Of a stretch of 64,000 bases of DNA, positions 1 to 9,679 are shown in pieces. The stretch covers positions 248,001 through 312,000 of the forward strand of contig NZ_CP010049.1 in assembly GCF_000973545.1 (NCBI RefSeq). Reading direction: 5' to 3'. A program made the position numbers and the translations under genes. The stretch is from Blochmannia endosymbiont of Camponotus (Colobopsis) obliquus. GTDB taxonomy: Bacteria > Pseudomonadota > Gammaproteobacteria > Enterobacterales > Enterobacteriaceae. The notes under the pieces are model-generated. The model searched no databases. It worked only from the letters and a program-made list of their open reading frames with translations, and had not been told where the DNA came from. Within the stretch, counting starts at the first letter, position 1. Every line of letters starts with the position of its first letter.

Positions 1-1238
1 TCCGCATTGGTTCATTTATTCCAATACCTGGTATTAATACTAGTGTTATTACTCAATTGTTAGAACAACAACGCGGTACCATTATTGAAATGTTCAATGT
101 GTTTTCAGGTGGTGCTCTTAGTCGGGCTTCAATTTTTACTTTGGGAATTATGCCGTATATTTCATCATCAATTATTATTCAATTGTTAACTGTAGTACAT
201 CCAAGATTAGCGGAATTAAAAAAAGAAGGTGAAGATGGAAGACGTAAAATTAATCGATATACTAGATATGGTACGTTATTTTTATCTTTTTTTCAATCAA
301 TTGGAATTGCAACTGGGTTATCTAATATGCCAGGTATGCAAGGATTAATAGTTCATCCTTGCTTTTCCTTTTACTTTGTTGCAGTAATCAGTTTAGTTTG
401 TGGAACAATGTTTTTAATGTGGTTGGGTGAACAAATTACTAATAGAGGTATAGGCAATGGTATTTCTATGATTATTTTTTCAGGTATTGTTGCTGGTTTA
501 CCTGCAGCTGTAGGGCAATTAATTGAAGAAACAAGACAAGGAGATTTACATTTTTTTTTGTTAGTTTTAATTTTGTTTATAGTGTTTATAGTGACATTTT
601 TTGTAGTGTTTATGGAGCGAGGTCAGCGTCGTATAATTGTTAATTATGCTAAACGTCGTCAACACGGTTATCGTACTTATTCGTCACAAAATACACACTT
701 ACCTTTAAAAATCAATATGGCTGGAGTCATTCCTGCGATTTTTGCTTCTAGTATTATTTTGTTTCCTGCTACTATTTCTTCCTGGTTTGGTGCTAGTAGT
801 AGTTGTAATTGGTTAGTATCAATTACCTTATATTTACAACCCGGACAGCCATTGTATATGTTTTTTTATGCTGTAGCAATTGTGTTTTTTTGTTTTTTTT
901 ATACTTCATTAGTTTTTAATCCACGTGAAACTGCTGATAATTTAAAAAAATCTGGTGCTTTTATACCAGGAATACGCCCTGGAGAACAAACAGCGAAGTA
1001 TATTGATAAAGTTATGGTTAGGCTAACTTTAGTTGGATCGCTCTACATTACTTTTATTTGTTTGATACCAGAATTTATGCGTATTGCAATGCATGTTCCA
1101 TTTTATTTTGGAGGTACGTCTTTATTAATTGTTGTTGTAGTAATTATGGATTTTATGAATCAAATTCAAACTTTAATGATGTCTAGTCAATATGAATCAG
1201 TGTTAAAGAAAGCTAACTTAAAAGGTCATGATTATTAG
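1..1238 (+). CDS. secY: SecY, preprotein translocase channel subunit (5' end outside window)
   Basis: SecY forms the protein-conducting channel of the inner-membrane SecYEG translocon. The reading frame is open from base 3, entering with [11 protein letters not shown] and continuing to the TAG at 1236-1238. About 412 of roughly 440 residues are therefore present, and only the first transmembrane region is missing. Recognisable conserved stretches include [23 protein letters not shown]-like [14 protein letters not shown], the cytoplasmic loop with [19 protein letters not shown], and [18 protein letters not shown], ending in [14 protein letters not shown] as in E. coli. The gene looks fully intact, which contrasts with the broken secD and secF at 15.7-18.5 kb. 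It is followed by rpmJ after 44 bases, the standard end of the spc operon. The ttg at 57 is only an internal codon, not a start. Confidence 0.97.
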   Translation, partial: RIGSFIPIPGINTSVITQLLEQQRGTIIEMFNVFSGGALSRASIFTLGIMPYISSSIIIQLLTVVHPRLAELKKEGEDGRRKINRYTRYGTLFLSFFQSIGIATGLSNMPGMQGLIVHPCFSFYFVAVISLVCGTMFLMWLGEQITNRGIGNGISMIIFSGIVAGLPAAVGQLIEETRQGDLHFFLLVLILFIVFIVTFFVVFMERGQRRIIVNYAKRRQHGYRTYSSQNTHLPLKINMAGVIPAIFASSIILFPATISSWFGASSSCNWLVSITLYLQPGQPLYMFFYAVAIVFFCFFYTSLVFNPRETADNLKKSGAFIPGIRPGEQTAKYIDKVMVRLTLVGSLYITFICLIPEFMRIAMHVPFYFGGTSLLIVVVVIMDFMNQIQTLMMSSQYESVLKKANLKGHDY

Positions 1239-1282
1239 ATTGTGATAGAATTATGTTGTTGTTGTGTTTTTTTTGAGGTGAT

Positions 1283-1399
1283 ATGAAAGTACGAGCTTCA
1301 GTAAAGAAGTTATGTCGTAACTGCAGAATGTTGAAGCGTCATGGTGTGATTCGTGTTGTTTGTCGTTCTGAGCCAAGACATAAACAACGTCAGGGTTAA
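1283..1399 (+). CDS. rpmJ: 50S ribosomal protein L36 (RpmJ)
   Basis: This is a 38-codon gene, easily missed because of its size. It reads [18 protein letters not shown] and ends EPRHKQRQG, almost identical in length and sequence to E. coli L36. The zinc-ribbon ligands typical of L36 are partly visible (Cys11, Cys14 and Cys27, followed by a His near the end). The start ATG is preceded by a GAGG ribosome-binding site at 1275-1278. The place between secY and rpsM matches the usual end of the spc operon. A 120-base spacer separates it from rpsM and could hold the alpha-operon leader; I see no clear folded leader there. Confidence 0.95.
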   Translation: MKVRASVKKLCRNCRMLKRHGVIRVVCRSEPRHKQRQG

Positions 1400-1519
1400 T
1401 AATTAATTAGTTTATATTTTCATTTAAGGATGCGTGATGTTTTATTTTTTTAGATAGTTAACGGGTATTTTTTAATAATAATAATAACAATTATACTATA
1501 TTTTATTGGAGTAGAATAA

Positions 1520-1876
1520 GTGGTACGAATAGCAGGCATAAACATTCCTGATCATAAACATGTAATTATTGCTTTAATATCAATTTATGGTATAGGACGA
1601 TCTCGATCACGTTCTATTTGTTCAGCTACAGGTATTCCTGAATATACTAAATTAAATATGTTGTCGGATCATCAAATTGATATGATTCGTGATGCTGTTG
1701 CTAAATATATCATAGAAGGTGATTTACGTCGTGAAGTTACTTTAAATATTAAACGTTTAATAGATTTGGGTACTTATCGAGGGTTACGTCATAGACGTGG
1801 TCTCCCTGTTCGTGGACAGAGAACTAGAACTAATGCGCGTACTTGTAAAAGACCACGTAAGATTGTTGATAAATAA
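1520..1876 (+). CDS. rpsM: 30S ribosomal protein S13
   Basis: S13 sits in the head of the 30S subunit and contacts the 50S subunit and P-site tRNA. The protein has 118 residues, the family length. It shows the N-terminal [12 protein letters not shown] motif, the helix-two-turn-helix region, and the basic C-terminal tail [19 protein letters not shown]. The start is a GTG at 1520, preceded by TTGGAGTAG (GGAG at 1508-1511). An alternative GTA codon follows immediately and is not a start. It is the first gene of the alpha operon (rpsM-rpsK-rpsD-rpoA-rplQ), with 20 bases to rpsK. Confidence 0.97.
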   Translation: MVRIAGINIPDHKHVIIALISIYGIGRSRSRSICSATGIPEYTKLNMLSDHQIDMIRDAVAKYIIEGDLRREVTLNIKRLIDLGTYRGLRHRRGLPVRGQRTRTNARTCKRPRKIVDK

Positions 1877-1896
1877 TTAATAATGAGTATTAAAGT

Positions 1897-2289
1897 ATGG
1901 TTAAATCACCTAATACTCGCATACGCAAGCGGGTTAAAAGACAAATTTTAGATGGTATAGTTCATATACATGCATCTTTTAATAATACTATTGTGACAGT
2001 CACAGACCGTCAAGGTAATACTTTATGTTGGGCAACTGCTGGTGGTTCTGGTTTTCGCGGTTCTCGAAAATCTACTCCATTTGCTGCACAAACTGCAGCT
2101 GAATATTGCGCTGAAATAGCTAAAGAATATGGTATTAAAAATTTAGAAGTTATGATTAAAGGACCAGGTCCAGGTCGAGAGTCTACTGTCCGTGCTTTAA
2201 ATGCAGCGGGATTTCGTATTGTTAATATTACTGATGTTACTCCAATTCCTCATAATGGGTGCCGTCCTCCCAAAAGACGTCGTGTGTAA
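1897..2289 (+). CDS. rpsK: 30S ribosomal protein S11
   Basis: S11 lines the platform of the 30S subunit near the mRNA exit. The frame encodes 130 residues, matching the family. Conserved features seen are [15 protein letters not shown] near the N-terminus, [16 protein letters not shown], the [10 protein letters not shown] turn, and the C-terminal [18 protein letters not shown] that contacts 16S rRNA. It lies between rpsM and rpsD in the alpha operon. There is nothing abnormal about it apart from AT-biased codon use shared with its neighbours. Confidence 0.97.
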   Translation: MVKSPNTRIRKRVKRQILDGIVHIHASFNNTIVTVTDRQGNTLCWATAGGSGFRGSRKSTPFAAQTAAEYCAEIAKEYGIKNLEVMIKGPGPGRESTVRALNAAGFRIVNITDVTPIPHNGCRPPKRRRV

Positions 2290-2327
2290 AATAATGCAAT
2301 TTTTATTATGAACTAGGAAAGTAAAAT

Positions 2328-2948
2328 ATGGCAAGGTATTTAGGACCTAAACTTAGAGTTGCTCGTCGTGAAGGTACAGATCTTTTTTTAAAGTCTGGTG
2401 TGCGCTCAATTGAATCAAAATGTAAGATTGAACAACCACCCGGTCAACATGGTTTGCGTAAACCTAGATTATCAGATTATGGTGTACAATTACGAGAAAA
2501 ACAAAAAGTTAGGCGTATATATGGTATTTTGGAACGACAATTTCGCAATTATTACAAAAAAGCAGCTAAAATTAAAGGTAATACTGGTGATATTTTGTTG
2601 CAATTATTAGAAAGTCGATTAGATAATATTGTTTATCGCATGGGGTTTGCTACTACACGAGCAGAAGCTCGTCAATTAGTTAGTCATAAAGCAATTATAG
2701 TAAATAATCGTATTGTTAATATTCCTTCTTATCAAGTTGTTCCTGGTGATACTATTATTGTATGTGAAAAAGCTAAAAATCAACTACGAATTAAAACAGC
2801 ATTAGAATTATTTGATCAACGTGAGAAATCAACATGGATTATTGTTAATTTAACTAAAATGGAAGGTGTTTTTAAGCGTGTTCCAGAACGTACTGATTTG
2901 TCAGCTGATATCGATGAACATTTAATTATTGAATTGTATTCTAAATAA
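2328..2948 (+). CDS. rpsD: 30S ribosomal protein S4
   Basis: S4 is a primary 16S rRNA-binding protein and, in E. coli, the translational repressor of the alpha operon. The 206 residues match the E. coli length. It begins [19 protein letters not shown] and contains the S4 RNA-binding domain in the middle ([20 protein letters not shown], then SHKAIIVNN). A GGAAAG ribosome-binding site lies just before the ATG. Whether autoregulation by S4 is kept cannot be judged from sequence; I do not recognise the pseudoknot leader upstream of rpsM. Confidence 0.97.
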   Translation: MARYLGPKLRVARREGTDLFLKSGVRSIESKCKIEQPPGQHGLRKPRLSDYGVQLREKQKVRRIYGILERQFRNYYKKAAKIKGNTGDILLQLLESRLDNIVYRMGFATTRAEARQLVSHKAIIVNNRIVNIPSYQVVPGDTIIVCEKAKNQLRIKTALELFDQREKSTWIIVNLTKMEGVFKRVPERTDLSADIDEHLIIELYSK

Positions 2949-2973
2949 TAGATAAAAAAATGGAGAGGATGTA

Positions 2974-3987
2974 ATGCAAAATAAAAGTATGATAACAGAG
3001 TTTTTGAAACCGCGTTTAGTTGATATTGAACAGATTAGTGCAACTCATACTAAAGTAATTTTGGAGCCTTTGGAACGTGGTTTTGGACATACTTTGGGTA
3101 ATGCATTACGTCGTATATTGTTATCATCTATGCCTGGATATGCAGTGACAGAAGTTAAAATTGATGGAGTGTTGCATGAATATAGTACAAAGGAAGGAAT
3201 ACAAGAAGATATTTTGGAAATTTTACTAAATTTAAAAGGGTTGGCTATTAGAGTTAAAGGTAAAGAAAATGTTATTTTAACTTTATATAAATCTGGTATT
3301 GGTCCAGTAGTAGCAGCTGATATTGTTCATGATGAACATGTGGAAATAATTAAACCACAACATATTTTATGTCATTTGACAGATCAAAATGCATCAATTA
3401 ATATGCAAATTAAAGTTGAATGTGGACGAGGCTATGTTCCTGCTTCTTCTAGGATTTGTATAGAAGAAGATAATTCAGCTGTTTCTACCACTACTTCCAT
3501 TGGTCGTTTGTTAATAGATGCATGTTATAGCCCAGTGGAACGAATAGCATATAATGTAGAATCTGCGCGTGTTGAACAACGTACTGATCTAGATAAATTA
3601 ATTTTAGATATTGAAACTAATGGCACTATTGATCCTGAAGAAGCTATTCGACGAGCAGCAACTATTTTAGCTGAACAATTAGAAGCTTTTGTTGATTTAC
3701 GTGATGTACGTCAACCAGAAATCAAAGAAGAAAGACCTGAATTTGATCCAATTTTGTTGCGTCCTGTTGATGATTTAGAATTGACTGTTCGTTCTGCTAA
3801 TTGTCTTAAAGCAGAATCTGTTCATTATATTGGTGATTTGGTTCAAAAGACAGAAGTTGATTTGTTAAAAACGCCAAATTTAGGTAAAAAATCACTTACT
3901 GAAATCAAAGATATTTTAGCTTCTCACGGGTTAACTTTAGACATGCGTCTTAATAATTGGCCGCCGTCAAGTCTTGTTAAGGAATAA
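2974..3987 (+). CDS. rpoA: RNA polymerase alpha subunit
   Basis: RpoA dimerises to nucleate RNA polymerase assembly; its C-terminal domain binds UP elements and activators. The frame has 337 residues against 329 in E. coli. The N-terminal domain is clear ([34 protein letters not shown]). Extra residues fall at the N-terminus and in the loop before [15 protein letters not shown]. The linker [19 protein letters not shown] and the C-terminal domain ([32 protein letters not shown]) are intact. GGAGAGG at 2962-2968 precedes the ATG. The preserved C-terminal domain suggests UP-element recognition is still possible. Confidence 0.97.
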   Translation: MQNKSMITEFLKPRLVDIEQISATHTKVILEPLERGFGHTLGNALRRILLSSMPGYAVTEVKIDGVLHEYSTKEGIQEDILEILLNLKGLAIRVKGKENVILTLYKSGIGPVVAADIVHDEHVEIIKPQHILCHLTDQNASINMQIKVECGRGYVPASSRICIEEDNSAVSTTTSIGRLLIDACYSPVERIAYNVESARVEQRTDLDKLILDIETNGTIDPEEAIRRAATILAEQLEAFVDLRDVRQPEIKEERPEFDPILLRPVDDLELTVRSANCLKAESVHYIGDLVQKTEVDLLKTPNLGKKSLTEIKDILASHGLTLDMRLNNWPPSSLVKE

Positions 3988-4028
3988 AATTAGGATTAGT
4001 TTATTTTGTTGTTATGAGGAATATATAA

Positions 4029-4400
4029 ATGCGTCATTGTAAAAGTGGTCGTAAATTAAATAGAAATCATGCTCATCGTAAATTAATGTTTCGTAATATG
4101 TTGAATTCATTAATTATTCATGGAATGATTAAAACTACTTTACCTAAAGCGAAGGCATTGCGTGGTATAATTGAGCCAATAATTACTATTGCCAAGACAG
4201 ATAGTATTGCAAATCGTAGATTATTATTTTCTAGAATTCGCAATGATAAGGTTATAGTCAAGCTTTTTAGTGAACTAGGTCCAAGATTTTTAATTCGTCA
4301 AGGAGGATATACACGTATTTTAAAGTGTAATTATCGTATGGGGGATAAAGCGATTATGGCCTACATAGGATTTGTTGATGCTGAATTATATAGTAGATAG
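4029..4400 (+). CDS. rplQ: 50S ribosomal protein L17
   Basis: L17 lies near the polypeptide exit tunnel of the 50S subunit. The 123-residue product starts [18 protein letters not shown] and contains the [21 protein letters not shown] region typical of the family. It is the last gene of the alpha operon and is followed by 143 AT-rich bases before the convergent fmt gene. No GC-rich terminator hairpin is visible in that gap. E. coli genes normally found next (zntR, yhdN, mscL, trkA, rsmB) are absent. Confidence 0.96.
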   Translation: MRHCKSGRKLNRNHAHRKLMFRNMLNSLIIHGMIKTTLPKAKALRGIIEPIITIAKTDSIANRRLLFSRIRNDKVIVKLFSELGPRFLIRQGGYTRILKCNYRMGDKAIMAYIGFVDAELYSR

Positions 4401-4543
4401 TGGAGTGGTATTTTTGTTATCTATATATAAAATTTTTCTATATTATTAGTGTTTTATTATATTTGTAGAACATATTAATAAATATTTTTGTTTTTAGTAA
4501 AAAGTAGTAATGTGACAAAATTCATAACGTATTAGTTTGTTAA

Positions 4544-5503
4544 TTAAGGTAAAATAAGGCCTGTTGTAAACCAATTTTTTCTGGACAGAAAAAATTCATG
4601 TGCCGTCATTATTCTTTTCCCTGTTGGTTGCAGTAGAATTATTGTTAGTATTCCATCGCCAGTAGAGATGTCGATTCCTGTTTTTTTTATTTTTAGAATA
4701 GTACCTGGAATATGCATTTTGTATTGTTTTGTCTTATCTAATACAACAGATGCTTTCCATACTTTAATTGTGTGTTCTTTTATTTTGAAATAACTTGTCG
4801 GCCAAGGATTAAAAGCGCGGATGCGTCTTTCTATTTGAATAGCTGTTAAGTACCAGTTTATTTTGCCTTCTTGTTTACTTATTTTTTTCGCATAAGTAGC
4901 ATAATTTTCGTTTTGTGGAATATTTACGTTTTGTTTATAATAATCTATTTGATTTAATGTTTTAAGAAGTGCTATTGATCCTATTTTTGCAAGTTTATGT
5001 GATAACGTTAAGTTAGTATCATTAGATGAGATATTGCAAGTTTGTTTGTATAAAATATTACCAGTATCTAATCCTTTATCCATTTGTATAATTGTGATGC
5101 CAGTTGTAGAATCCCCAGCTTCTAAAGCTCTTTGGATAGGTGCCGCTCCACGCCAACGTGGAAGTAATGAACAATGCATATTTATGCATCCTAAACGTGG
5201 TAAATGTAATAATTCTTGAGGAAAAATTAAACCGTATGCTACAACAACTAAAATGTCTGCATGAAGATTGTCAATTATTTGAAAGATTTTTGATGTTTGT
5301 AAAGATTTTGGTTGAAATATTGGTAAATTATGTTTTATCGCAATGTTTTTAACAGAATTATGATTGGATTTTTTTTTACATGATATTAAATTGGATTGAG
5401 TTAATACTGCTATTATTTGATGTTTAGAATGAAGTAATGTATGTAGTTGATATGCAGCAAAATTTGGTGTTCCAGCAAAGATGATGCGTAATGAATGAGT
5501 CAT
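4544..5503 (-). CDS. fmt: Methionyl-tRNA formyltransferase
   Basis: Fmt formylates the amino group of Met-tRNA(fMet) using 10-formyltetrahydrofolate, allowing bacterial initiation. The 319-residue frame is close to the E. coli length of 315. It opens with the formyltransferase Rossmann fold (RIIFAGTPNFAAYQL), has the catalytic signature NMHCSLLPRWRGAAPIQRA, and then the aspartate in the ITIIQMDKGLDTG stretch. A C-terminal OB-like domain (RRIRAFNPWPTSYF) follows. It lies 69 bases downstream of def on the same strand, so the pair forms the usual formylation/deformylation operon. The rsmB and trkA genes that follow in E. coli are gone. Confidence 0.96.
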   Translation of the reverse strand: MTHSLRIIFAGTPNFAAYQLHTLLHSKHQIIAVLTQSNLISCKKKSNHNSVKNIAIKHNLPIFQPKSLQTSKIFQIIDNLHADILVVVAYGLIFPQELLHLPRLGCINMHCSLLPRWRGAAPIQRALEAGDSTTGITIIQMDKGLDTGNILYKQTCNISSNDTNLTLSHKLAKIGSIALLKTLNQIDYYKQNVNIPQNENYATYAKKISKQEGKINWYLTAIQIERRIRAFNPWPTSYFKIKEHTIKVWKASVVLDKTKQYKMHIPGTILKIKKTGIDISTGDGILTIILLQPTGKRIMTAHEFFLSRKNWFTTGLILP

Positions 5504-5572
5504 AATTTTATACTATATACCTTTTATTTTTTATTTTTTTTTGTTTTTTTGGTTTTTAATTGAATCTTTATT

Positions 5573-6019
5573 TTAATTAAGATAATCTATTAATAATTTT
5601 CCAATTAAGTGATCCATTTCATGTTGAATACAAATAGCTAGTAGATTGTTTGCTTGTATTTTAAAGAAATCTCCGTGTTGATTAAATGCATGTATTTTTA
5701 CAATAGCTGCTCTAGGTATTGCATAATGTTGTTGAGGTATTGATAAACAACCTTCTATGATACTAGTATTTCCTTGTTTTTTTATTAAACGTGGGTTTAT
5801 TAATATTAATGGTTTTTTTAATGTTGTTGAAATATCAATAACAATGATTTGTTTATGGATATTTACTTGGGTAGCAGCTAATCCTATACCTTTGTTTTTA
5901 TACATGGTTTCAAGCATGTTATTTACAATCTGTTTGGTATTGTTGTTAAAATTAATAACTGGAGTGGCAATATTACGTAATCTTTTATCGGGATAATATA
6001 ATAATTCTAGTATTGACAT
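5573..6019 (-). CDS. def: Peptide deformylase
   Basis: Def removes the N-terminal formyl group from nascent proteins; it is a Fe(II)/Zn metallohydrolase. All three motifs are visible: GIGLAATQV, EGCLS (metal-binding Cys) and HEMDH (the two His ligands and catalytic Glu). The length is 148 residues against 169 in E. coli; the frame ends at LIDYLN, just after the metal site, so the C-terminal helix is shortened. The start MSILELLYYPDKRLR aligns with the family N-terminus. It is transcribed ahead of fmt. Confidence 0.95.
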   Translation of the reverse strand: MSILELLYYPDKRLRNIATPVINFNNNTKQIVNNMLETMYKNKGIGLAATQVNIHKQIIVIDISTTLKKPLILINPRLIKKQGNTSIIEGCLSIPQQHYAIPRAAIVKIHAFNQHGDFFKIQANNLLAICIQHEMDHLIGKLLIDYLN

Positions 6020-6621
6020 AATTAATATTTATTAGCATCTATAATGATAGAAGTATTTATAATTTTATGTTTTAAGATATAATTTTTGCAAAAAAAATCA
6101 TAGTATTTTTACATATAAAGTAATTAATTAACAATTATATTTTAGTTGAATGACATGTTGTAGTATTTTAGTTTTAAGTAATATTTTAATCATATTTAAG
6201 ATTATTTATTATATATTATGATTTAGTTATTAAACAATAAAGTTTAATATTCTAATTTGGTAGATGTTACTAATTGGTTCATGATAATTGCAGTTATAAA
6301 TAGATTAGTAAATTATTTTTATAATTAGTTGTATTTTATTAAGGAAATTTTAATATTTATCAATGTTATAATATCTTAAGTTGAAGATGTTGTATTTATT
6401 TTGATATTTGGATGATATTTTGTAGTTGAAATATTATAGTAATTTTATAATATAGTAGAATATTTTAATTTTTGTAGTGTAAAGAAAATATATGTAGTCA
6501 ATATTGTTTAAGAAATTATAATTAGTAATGTGAATGATATAAGTTATTGTTGTAGTTTAAGATTATAAATAAAATAAATAATAAATTGTTGATTATTTTT
6601 TGATATTTTTTGTGAATTTTT
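6020..6621 (+). other. Gene-free spacer between def and tsaC
   Basis: These 602 bases separate the divergent def and tsaC genes and must carry their promoters. In E. coli the corresponding interval holds dprA, smg and yrdD. I looked for remnants of these in all frames and saw no recognisable motif. The stretch is almost pure A/T with many stop codons. No RNA gene or repeat was recognised. Confidence 0.6.
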
Positions 6622-7209
6622 ATGTTGTTAAATGCTATGATTGGTAAATTTAATATTGATAATCAAAATGTTTTGTTGGAGGCTTTACATGATGGGCAGG
6701 TGATTGCTTATCCTACAGAAACTATTTTTAGTTTAGGATGTGATCCTGATAATATTTTAGCAGTAGAAAGATTATTAAGCATAAAACGGAGATCTTGGAA
6801 GAAAGGTTTTATTTTAGTTGGTGCTAATTATAAGCAATTATTTCAATATATTGATGATAGTTTGATAAATGATCAACAATGTTTAAGAGTATTTCGTGAT
6901 AGTTTTTTTCCAATTACTTGGGTTTTTCCTGTTAAATCTACAACACCAAGTTGGTTAATAGGTACATTTTCATCGTTAGCAATACGATATAGTTTTTTTA
7001 CACCGTTGCAAAAATTATGTTTGTTATTTGGCAAAGCTTTGATTTCTACTAGTGCAAATTTGTCAGGATATCCACCTGCACGTACTATTAGTGATATTTA
7101 TAAACAATTTGGTTATTCTATTCCTGTCATGAAAACAGATTTAATAAATAAAAATTATAATCCTTCTAAAATTCGTGATGCTAGAACTGGGATATGGTTG
7201 CGTTATTAG
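6622..7209 (+). CDS. tsaC: L-threonylcarbamoyladenylate synthase TsaC (YrdC/Sua5 family)
   Basis: TsaC makes threonylcarbamoyl-AMP from threonine, bicarbonate and ATP for the t6A37 modification of ANN-decoding tRNAs. The 195 residues match the short YrdC form (190 in E. coli). Motifs include YPTETIFSLGCDPDN in the nucleotide-binding cleft, LLSIKRRSWKKGFIL, and ISTSANLSGYPPART. The E. coli PGPVTFVFP segment has become FFPITWVFP, a divergence in an otherwise conserved loop. The next gene is aroE, as in E. coli. Its partners TsaB, TsaD and TsaE are not in this window. Confidence 0.93.
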   Translation: MLLNAMIGKFNIDNQNVLLEALHDGQVIAYPTETIFSLGCDPDNILAVERLLSIKRRSWKKGFILVGANYKQLFQYIDDSLINDQQCLRVFRDSFFPITWVFPVKSTTPSWLIGTFSSLAIRYSFFTPLQKLCLLFGKALISTSANLSGYPPARTISDIYKQFGYSIPVMKTDLINKNYNPSKIRDARTGIWLRY

Positions 7210-7271
7210 TTTAGATGATATATATCGTCATAATTCATATTATAAAACTATTTTGTGTGGGGTGTATTTTA

Positions 7272-8087
7272 ATGGATTCTTTTGCTGTATTTGGTAATCC
7301 AATAGAACATAGTATGTCGCCTGAAATTTATTCGTTTTTTGCGGAAGAAACTGGTATTACTGCGTCTTATGGAAAAAGGTTAGCAACAATTACAAATTTT
7401 AAAATAATTTTAGAACAATTTTTTATTTCTGGCGGTATGGGAGCTAATATTACTATGCCACTTAAAGAACATACTTTTATGTTATGTAAAAATCTTACTA
7501 AAAGGGCTACAGTGGCGGGTGCTGTCAATGTATTGAAAAAACAACATGATGGATCGTTGTTAGGGGATAATACTGATGGTATTGGATTATTAGCTGATTT
7601 ACAACGTCTTGGTTGGTTGAACATTGGAAGTAAAATATTGTTAGTTGGATCTGGTGGTGCAGCGAGAGGGATTATTTTTCCATTATTAACTTTTGGTTGT
7701 CAGATAATATTAACTAATCGGACTTTATTGCGTGCTCAAAAATTGGCTAATTTTTTTCACAATATAGGAAATATTAATGTTGTTCCTTTTAATGAATTAT
7801 GTACTGTACAGAGTGATGTAATAATTAATGCTACATCTGCCGGGGTATATGGTAAATTACCTAATTTGCCAAATTCTTTAATTAATTCATCTGTTAGTTG
7901 TTATGATTTATTTTATCAGAAAGATATAGATACGCCATTTATTAGATGGTGCAAGGAACAGGGGGCTGTACGTTGTTCTGATGGATTAGGTATGTTAGTT
8001 GGGCAAGCAGCATATTCTTTTCTTTTATGGCATAATTTGTTACCTTCAATTTCCCTTGTATTACAAAAAATACGTCCTAATATGTAA
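7272..8087 (+). CDS. aroE: Shikimate 5-dehydrogenase
   Basis: AroE reduces 3-dehydroshikimate to shikimate with NADPH in aromatic amino acid and chorismate synthesis. I place the start at the ATG at 7272 (MDSFAVFGNPIEHSMSP), giving 271 residues like E. coli. The open frame extends upstream to 7215, but those residues have no counterpart. Key residues seen are the Lys in ITMPLKEH, the Asp in GDNTDGIG, the NADP-binding VGSGGAARG, the NRT motif for the NADP phosphate, and GLGMLVGQAAYSF at the C-terminus. It probably shares a transcript with tsaC and would help supply aromatic amino acids to the host. Confidence 0.96.
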   Translation: MDSFAVFGNPIEHSMSPEIYSFFAEETGITASYGKRLATITNFKIILEQFFISGGMGANITMPLKEHTFMLCKNLTKRATVAGAVNVLKKQHDGSLLGDNTDGIGLLADLQRLGWLNIGSKILLVGSGGAARGIIFPLLTFGCQIILTNRTLLRAQKLANFFHNIGNINVVPFNELCTVQSDVIINATSAGVYGKLPNLPNSLINSSVSCYDLFYQKDIDTPFIRWCKEQGAVRCSDGLGMLVGQAAYSFLLWHNLLPSISLVLQKIRPNM

Positions 8088-8469
8088 ATTAGCAATATTG
8101 TATGGTTATATTTATATTGTTTTTTAGATTTTAAATGAAGTTGGTTTAAAAAAGTTAAGGATATTTATTAGATAATTAATGATTATGTATGGATTTGTTT
8201 TTGGTATGTATGAGATACAAGTTTGGTATTATTGTAATTAATATTATTTAGATAGTTTTTTAATTATAGAGTTTTTGATTATAAAAAAATTATTGGTTTA
8301 GCATCCAATTATGTTAAATAGTTATATGCAATTATTTAATAATTATAATTTTAAAATAATAATGTATTTAATTTTTCTATTTTTTTGTTTATTATTTTTT
8401 AGTAATTTTATTGATTTTTTATTAAATTTTAGTACAATATGACGTTGTTTTGCCTTTATTTTTTTGTAT
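8088..8469 (+). other. Spacer between aroE and 5S rRNA
   Basis: About 380 bases of AT-rich sequence fill the place where E. coli has yrdB, yrdA and the 16S, tRNA-Ile/Ala and 23S genes of rrnD. No 23S 3' end, tRNA or rRNA spacer can be recognised here. A promoter-like element for the 5S gene lies at its right end. An open frame on the minus strand (8343-8591) overlaps the 5S gene and is spurious. Confidence 0.6.
8411..8438 (+). promoter_or_regulatory. Putative sigma-70 promoter for the solitary 5S rRNA gene
   Basis: TTGATT (8411-8416) and TACAAT (8433-8438) are separated by 16 bases and lie 31 bases ahead of the 5S gene. The -10 matches TATAAT in five of six positions and the -35 keeps TTGA. 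Such matches are frequent by chance in DNA this AT-rich. The support comes from the position and from the absence of an upstream 23S gene that could supply a promoter. Not proven. Confidence 0.4.
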
Positions 8470-8590
8470 TGCTTGGTGGTGTAAGCGCGATGGAACCACC
8501 TGAATACCATACCGAACTCAGAAGTGAAACGTCGTAGTGCCGATGGTAGTATAAGGTTTACCTTATGTGAGAGTAGGAGACTGCCAAGCA
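8470..8590 (+). rRNA. rrf: 5S ribosomal RNA (no adjacent 23S or 16S)
   Basis: The 121-base segment aligns end to end with E. coli 5S rRNA. The terminal helix is formed by TGCTTGGTGG at the start and CTGCCAAGCA at the end. The conserved loop stretches ACCGAACTCAGAAGTGAAAC and GCCGATGGTAGT, and GAGAGTAGG near the 3' end, are present. It sits downstream of aroE on the same strand, the position of the rrnD operon in E. coli. The 16S and 23S genes are not within the window, so it is a detached 5S gene that must be transcribed on its own or by read-through from aroE. Confidence 0.96.
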
Positions 8591-8866
8591 AAATTTGTAA
8601 TTTATTTATATTGTCAGTTAATTTTTGTTTTATATTAAATTGTATTTATTTTTATTTTAATTGAAGTACATTGTTAATAATAAGTTTTGGCGGTTTATTA
8701 TAATTTTTGTTTTTTAAAGTTGTTTGTTACAATACGTATTTTGTGTTTTATTAAAAATATTTTATAATTTTTTGTTATTAATAATTAGTGAATAATTTTA
8801 TATGTTTTTTATTGTTATCAAGAATTTTTGTGAGTTTATAGTTTTAAAAGTTGTTTAATATATTGT

Positions 8867-9619
8867 TTAAAATGTATTTCTTTTAGTTCGTAGTGCAGCA
8901 AAGGTTTTCCATTCTTCTTGATCGTAAGGGTGGATGTTTAGTTTTTTTTTGATATTTTTTTCTTGACATCTAAAAAAAAGATTTACTTTTAATTCTAATT
9001 CTAGTGTAGAAGGTAGAGTTGGTTTTTTTTGTTTGTGTAATTTTTTAACTGTGTTAAGATAGGATCGAATGTTTGTATCGTAAGGTAAAATAGAAGCTGC
9101 AAAAGTAATATTGGTTAAAGTATATTCATGTGCACTACAAATTAAAGTTGTATTAGGTAGTCGTTTAATTTTTTGGCAAGAGTAATACATTTGTTGTGCT
9201 GTTCCTTCAAGTAGTCGTCCGCAACCTGCAGAAAATATTGTATCTCCACAAAATAACCACGGGTGACTATAATAACCTATATGCCCTAATGTGTGTCCTG
9301 GTAAAGATAAAATTTTAAAATTATGGTTGAGTAGTGCAATATTATCATTATTTGATACAACTTGATTTGTTCCTTTATTTATAGTTTCTAATGGTCCGTA
9401 GACTTTAACAGGGAAAAGATTAAGTAATTTATGTACACCGGAAGTGTGATCATCATGATGATGAGTAAGTAGAATAGCAATTAAGTTTAATTTTAATTTT
9501 TGAATAATTTGCAAGACAGGTTTATGATCTCCTGGATCAATTACTAGACATTTTTTGTTTTTATTATATAAAATCCAGATATAATTGTCTTTTAGAGAAG
9601 GAATATTAATTAAATTCAT
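8867..9619 (-). CDS. gloB: Hydroxyacylglutathione hydrolase (glyoxalase II)
   Basis: GloB hydrolyses S-lactoylglutathione to D-lactate and glutathione, the second step of methylglyoxal detoxification. The 250 residues match the E. coli length. It is a metallo-beta-lactamase fold: THHHDDH at residues 52-58 provides metal ligands, followed by GHTLGH, FCGDTIFSAGCGRL and SAHEYT. It is divergent from yafS with 60 bases between the chosen starts, and the gloB-yafS-rnhA-dnaQ order is that of E. coli. gloA is not in the window. Confidence 0.95.
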   Translation of the reverse strand: MNLINIPSLKDNYIWILYNKNKKCLVIDPGDHKPVLQIIQKLKLNLIAILLTHHHDDHTSGVHKLLNLFPVKVYGPLETINKGTNQVVSNNDNIALLNHNFKILSLPGHTLGHIGYYSHPWLFCGDTIFSAGCGRLLEGTAQQMYYSCQKIKRLPNTTLICSAHEYTLTNITFAASILPYDTNIRSYLNTVKKLHKQKKPTLPSTLELELKVNLFFRCQEKNIKKKLNIHPYDQEEWKTFAALRTKRNTF

Positions 9620-9679
9620 TGCTGATAACCTTAATATTTAATATTGTATTTATTTTATTTATGTAATGTACAAAAGATT

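Noticed and set aside
8343-8591. Minus-strand open frame of 82 codons
   Set aside because: It overlaps the 5S rRNA gene completely at its start; the 5S assignment is certain, so the frame is accidental.
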